In this document: positions 40,053 through 42,137 of the stretch, piece by piece
How positions within the stretch are numbered: position 1 is the first letter of the stretch
How the letters are laid out: the number at the start of each line of letters is the position of its first letter
From: Acidomonas methanolica
GTDB lineage: Bacteria; Pseudomonadota; Alphaproteobacteria; Acetobacterales; Acetobacteraceae
Assembly: GCF_004346035.1 (NCBI RefSeq)
Contig: NZ_SLZN01000024.1
Coordinates: 1-42,137 of the forward strand
DNA length: 42,137 nucleotides
Direction of reading: 5' to 3'
Position numbers and translations under genes: made by a program
Notes under the pieces: model-generated
Told to the model about the DNA's origin: nothing
Seen by the model: only the letters and a program-made list of their open reading frames with translations
Databases searched by the model: none

Positions 40053-41057
40053 TCAATTATTTCGTCCTGATGACCGTGACTGTCGATTAAGACGGATCTG
40101 CTCGCGTCGTTTTGCTCTTTTCATTTCGGGATTTTCTTTTTCCATTAGATAAGAAACTTCGCGTTTTAATTTAATCCAGTTATTCCATCGTCTATCGTCG
40201 ATAATGCCTTCAGCTCGGGCAGCGTGAACGGCACAGTCGGGCTCGCTCTGATGCTGACAGTTCCGAAAGCGGCAATGCTGCGCGATTTTCTTAATCTCAG
40301 AGGAAAAGTCACCAAAGGCTCCTTCAACGCCTGCATCATTGCAGATCATACCCAATTCACGCATTCCCGGTGTATCAATGAGCAATCCTCCCAGTGGGAG
40401 ACGAACCAGTTCGCGGGATGTCGTGGTATGTCGTCCTTTTTCCGTAAATGCTGATACGGCTCCGGTTACTGCATGCTCGGTTTTCAGTAACGCGTTCAGC
40501 AGCGTCGATTTACCAGCTCCCGAACTTCCGACCATAACTCCTGTCTTGTGCCCACTCAAATATGAGCCTGTTTGCTGAAGACCTATTCCTTCAAGAGCAG
40601 AGACGATTTGGAGATTAACTGTCGGGGCGCAGGTTCTTGTGGCTCTAATGAACGCCTCAGTATCTTCGCATATGTCCGCCTTTGTCAGGATAATTACAGG
40701 CATAGCTCCGCTTTCTTTTGTAAGTGCGAGATATCGTTCAAGGCGGGAAAGGTTAAAATCTGCCCCCATCGTCATGACAAGAAATGCCACGTCGATATTA
40801 GCAGCAATTACCTGCGGTCGCGTTCGTTGACCAACCTCTTTTCGGACGAAACAGGTCGAGCGTGGCAATACACTGTGAATTGTCGCACGCCGTTCGTCTT
40901 GACGAGGCAGGCACATTACCCAGTCGCCAATTACTGGTCGTTCCTGTACATCTGAGACGTGGAGCAACCGCCCAGCGATATCAGCCTGCAATGGCCCGGC
41001 ATTTGTGATAACTGTAAGAAGATGACGCTGCTGCGAAACAACACGACCAAGAAGCAT
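40053..41057 (-). CDS. rsgA: Ribosome small-subunit GTPase RsgA
   Basis: 334 aa from ATG 41057 (MLLGRVVSQQRHLLTVITNA), preceded by GGGAGCTCG; an ATG at 41090 is less likely. RsgA matures the 30S subunit. The OB fold comes first, then the circularly permuted GTPase: VIILTKADI (G4), GSSGAGKSTLLNAL (G1), GRHTTTSREL (G2) and LIDTPGMREL (G3). A C-terminal zinc knuckle follows (HCRFRNCQHQSEPDCAVHA). Base composition is lower in GC than the element, so this is either host sequence or a divergent mobile copy. Confidence 0.93.
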   Translation of the reverse strand: MLLGRVVSQQRHLLTVITNAGPLQADIAGRLLHVSDVQERPVIGDWVMCLPRQDERRATIHSVLPRSTCFVRKEVGQRTRPQVIAANIDVAFLVMTMGADFNLSRLERYLALTKESGAMPVIILTKADICEDTEAFIRATRTCAPTVNLQIVSALEGIGLQQTGSYLSGHKTGVMVGSSGAGKSTLLNALLKTEHAVTGAVSAFTEKGRHTTTSRELVRLPLGGLLIDTPGMRELGMICNDAGVEGAFGDFSSEIKKIAQHCRFRNCQHQSEPDCAVHAARAEGIIDDRRWNNWIKLKREVSYLMEKENPEMKRAKRREQIRLNRQSRSSGRNN

Positions 41058-41174
41058 CGAGCTCCCAGAAAACTGCTGAGCAGCGAACATTGTCGCGGCG
41101 TTGCAGCCATAAGATTTCAGTAGGATCAGATTTCTGTCTTTCGTGGCGAAAAATGGAATTCCGCCGACAGCCCT

Positions 41175-41231
41175 TTAACCTGGAAAGAAGCGTGATCGAC
41201 GGAGGGAAGCGATAACGGAATTGATGCTCAT
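41175..41231 (-). CDS. Possible 18-aa ORF upstream of rsgA
   Basis: MSINSVIASLRRSRFFPG, preceded by AAGGAGGGCGCAATC, an excellent ribosome binding site. It resembles the N-terminus of small DUF1127-like proteins and may be a stump of one, or a leader peptide for rsgA 118 bases downstream. Confidence 0.3.
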   Translation of the reverse strand: MSINSVIASLRRSRFFPG

Positions 41232-41323
41232 GATTGCGCCCTCCTTGATAAATGTAGCCGCTGCTTTTCCCTGCCGCTATGATTATGGTCTTGTCAAGAA
41301 AAATATCAGGAATGTAATTAAGA

Positions 41324-41890
41324 ATGGTCACGAACATATGTCCGATTGAAAACCTCATTATTGTTCCATTACGTCCTGATGACGCAGAGGAAATGTTCGC
41401 CGGGTTATCAGATGAGCAGGGCTATCACTTTATTCCTGATGAACCACCGGCCACGATCGAAGCTCTTCGAGAACGTTACGTGATGCTTTCATCTGGAGGA
41501 TTGCCTGATGGAAGCGAAATTTGGCTCAACTGGATTATCCGATATGGAGACGAGAATGCTGCCGCAGGTTATACGCAGGCAACCATCTCTGGAAATGATG
41601 CCCTTATTGGGTATCACGTCTTTCCTGCCTTCTGGCGCCAGGGAATTGGAGCAGCTTCACTCACTCTGACTTTAGAGGAGGTGTTTGCACGGGACGACGT
41701 GACAACGGCGCGAGCGTTTGTAGACACGCGCAATATCGCATCGGTTCACCTCCTTGAAAAACTAGGGTTTTCGCGAATAAATACCATTAACAGCGCCGAA
41801 TTCTTCAAAAATAATTATAGCAATGAATACGAATACATATACGAGAAAGAGAAATGGATTTCTCGCCCACTATCGCCTGATCGATATTGA
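41324..41890 (+). CDS. GNAT-family N-acetyltransferase
   Basis: 188 aa. IVPLRPDDAEEMFAGLSDEQ at the start, IGYHVFPAFWRQGIGAASLTLTLEE (acetyl-CoA binding motif, Q/R-x-x-G-x-G/A written here as RQGIGAA) and TRNIASVHLLEKLGFSRINT are the GNAT fold blocks of the RimJ/RimL-like group. The substrate is unknown. It is divergent from rsgA; no strong ribosome binding site is visible. Confidence 0.85.
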   Translation: MVTNICPIENLIIVPLRPDDAEEMFAGLSDEQGYHFIPDEPPATIEALRERYVMLSSGGLPDGSEIWLNWIIRYGDENAAAGYTQATISGNDALIGYHVFPAFWRQGIGAASLTLTLEEVFARDDVTTARAFVDTRNIASVHLLEKLGFSRINTINSAEFFKNNYSNEYEYIYEKEKWISRPLSPDRY

Positions 41891-42137
41891 CTATGAAGTT
41901 GTCGAGGTAGGTGCGGAGTATCTGCTGTGCCGGCCGGATGCGCACTACATCCTTATACCGACGGTTATAAGGACTGACCTGTGTGAGCTCACTTTCTGAG
42001 ACCGATGGATCGGATGGTTTCCGGCAGGGCCGTGAAATTGTTCTAGCACTACTTTGGCATTTTCTGTGATGAGGGTGGACTGAGCGTCCTGCCGCAGTGA
42101 GGACACTGCCGGCATGGTGGTTGGAGGATGCGATCAA
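41891..42137. other. Unassigned right end with a palindrome
   Basis: A near-perfect palindrome CCTTATACCG-A-CGGTTATAAGG lies at 41951-41972. A minus-strand frame runs off the window (41805-42137) and near the edge another frame reads PPCRQCPHCGR, a zinc-finger-like motif. This could be the start of a transposase or another gene beyond the window, but too little is present to say. Confidence 0.3.

Noticed and set aside
1-42137. tRNA, rRNA and CRISPR arrays
   Set aside because: No tRNA cloverleaf, rRNA block or regularly spaced identical repeats were seen. The iteron-like repeats at 12.2 kb are only three copies inside a coding region.

Overview
The window looks like an accessory region of an acetic acid bacterium or a close alphaproteobacterial relative (Acetobacteraceae). 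This is inferred from the GC-rich backbone and the gene families, not from a marker gene. Most of it is the backbone of a conjugative or mobilizable element, either a plasmid or an integrative and conjugative element (ICE). Gene calls rest on motifs read by eye; no database search was run.

Bases 1-2809 hold the 3' tip of an IS630-type transposase, a gajA fragment cut at its Walker B region, and an intact gajB helicase: a Gabija antiphage system that an insertion appears to have broken. Bases 2966-13428, all on the minus strand, form the replication and transfer operon. In transcription order it holds an AlpA/RdfS-like excisionase, repA, parA, an orphan DNA methyltransferase, a small RHH protein, DUF2840, a TraF-type S26 peptidase, DUF736, a lytic transglycosylase, a DUF3363 relaxase, a ParDE toxin-antitoxin pair, a small unknown ORF, the coupling ATPase TraG and a CopG-like protein. 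Most junctions in it are ATGA overlaps. The 3' end of repA also carries what looks like an iteron origin. The trb mating-pair genes that normally follow are not present.

Bases 13885-15420 (minus) are a regulatory module: an XRE regulator, a QseM-like DUF2285 protein, and a DUF6499/DUF2285 gene split by a +1 shift at UUU-C. This matches the programmed frameshift that makes FseA, the excision activator of the Mesorhizobium symbiosis island. The XRE promoter carries a perfect palindrome, and a near-identical copy lies in the divergent promoter between the large ParB-like gene and the serine integrase operon at 37.8 kb. This suggests one switch over excision, transfer and partition.

Bases 15509-21709 (minus) carry typical element genes: a 50-aa ORF, DUF736, DUF2493, a toprim primase-like protein, an unknown and DUF932. 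An AT-rich membrane-protein gene of unknown function is inserted on the plus strand. Three of the leaders share a long stem-loop of similar layout. Bases 22102-25737 are a three-gene ABC-3C (Lamassu/DdmABC-like) defence operon: a Cap4-like nuclease, a middle component and a DUF3732 SMC/Rad50-like ATPase.

Bases 26143-34533 are host-type cargo: a Na+/H+ antiporter gene cut by a precisely delimited IS3-family element, a proline-rich secreted protein, a secreted GH43-like hydrolase, and a TetR regulator divergent from an isochorismatase-family hydrolase and a DHA2 exporter. Bases 34746-39890 return to the backbone with an unknown protein, the ParB-like protein, a small protein and a large serine recombinase. 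The right end (40053-42137) has rsgA, a GNAT acetyltransferase and an unassigned tail, and is probably chromosomal or flanking sequence.
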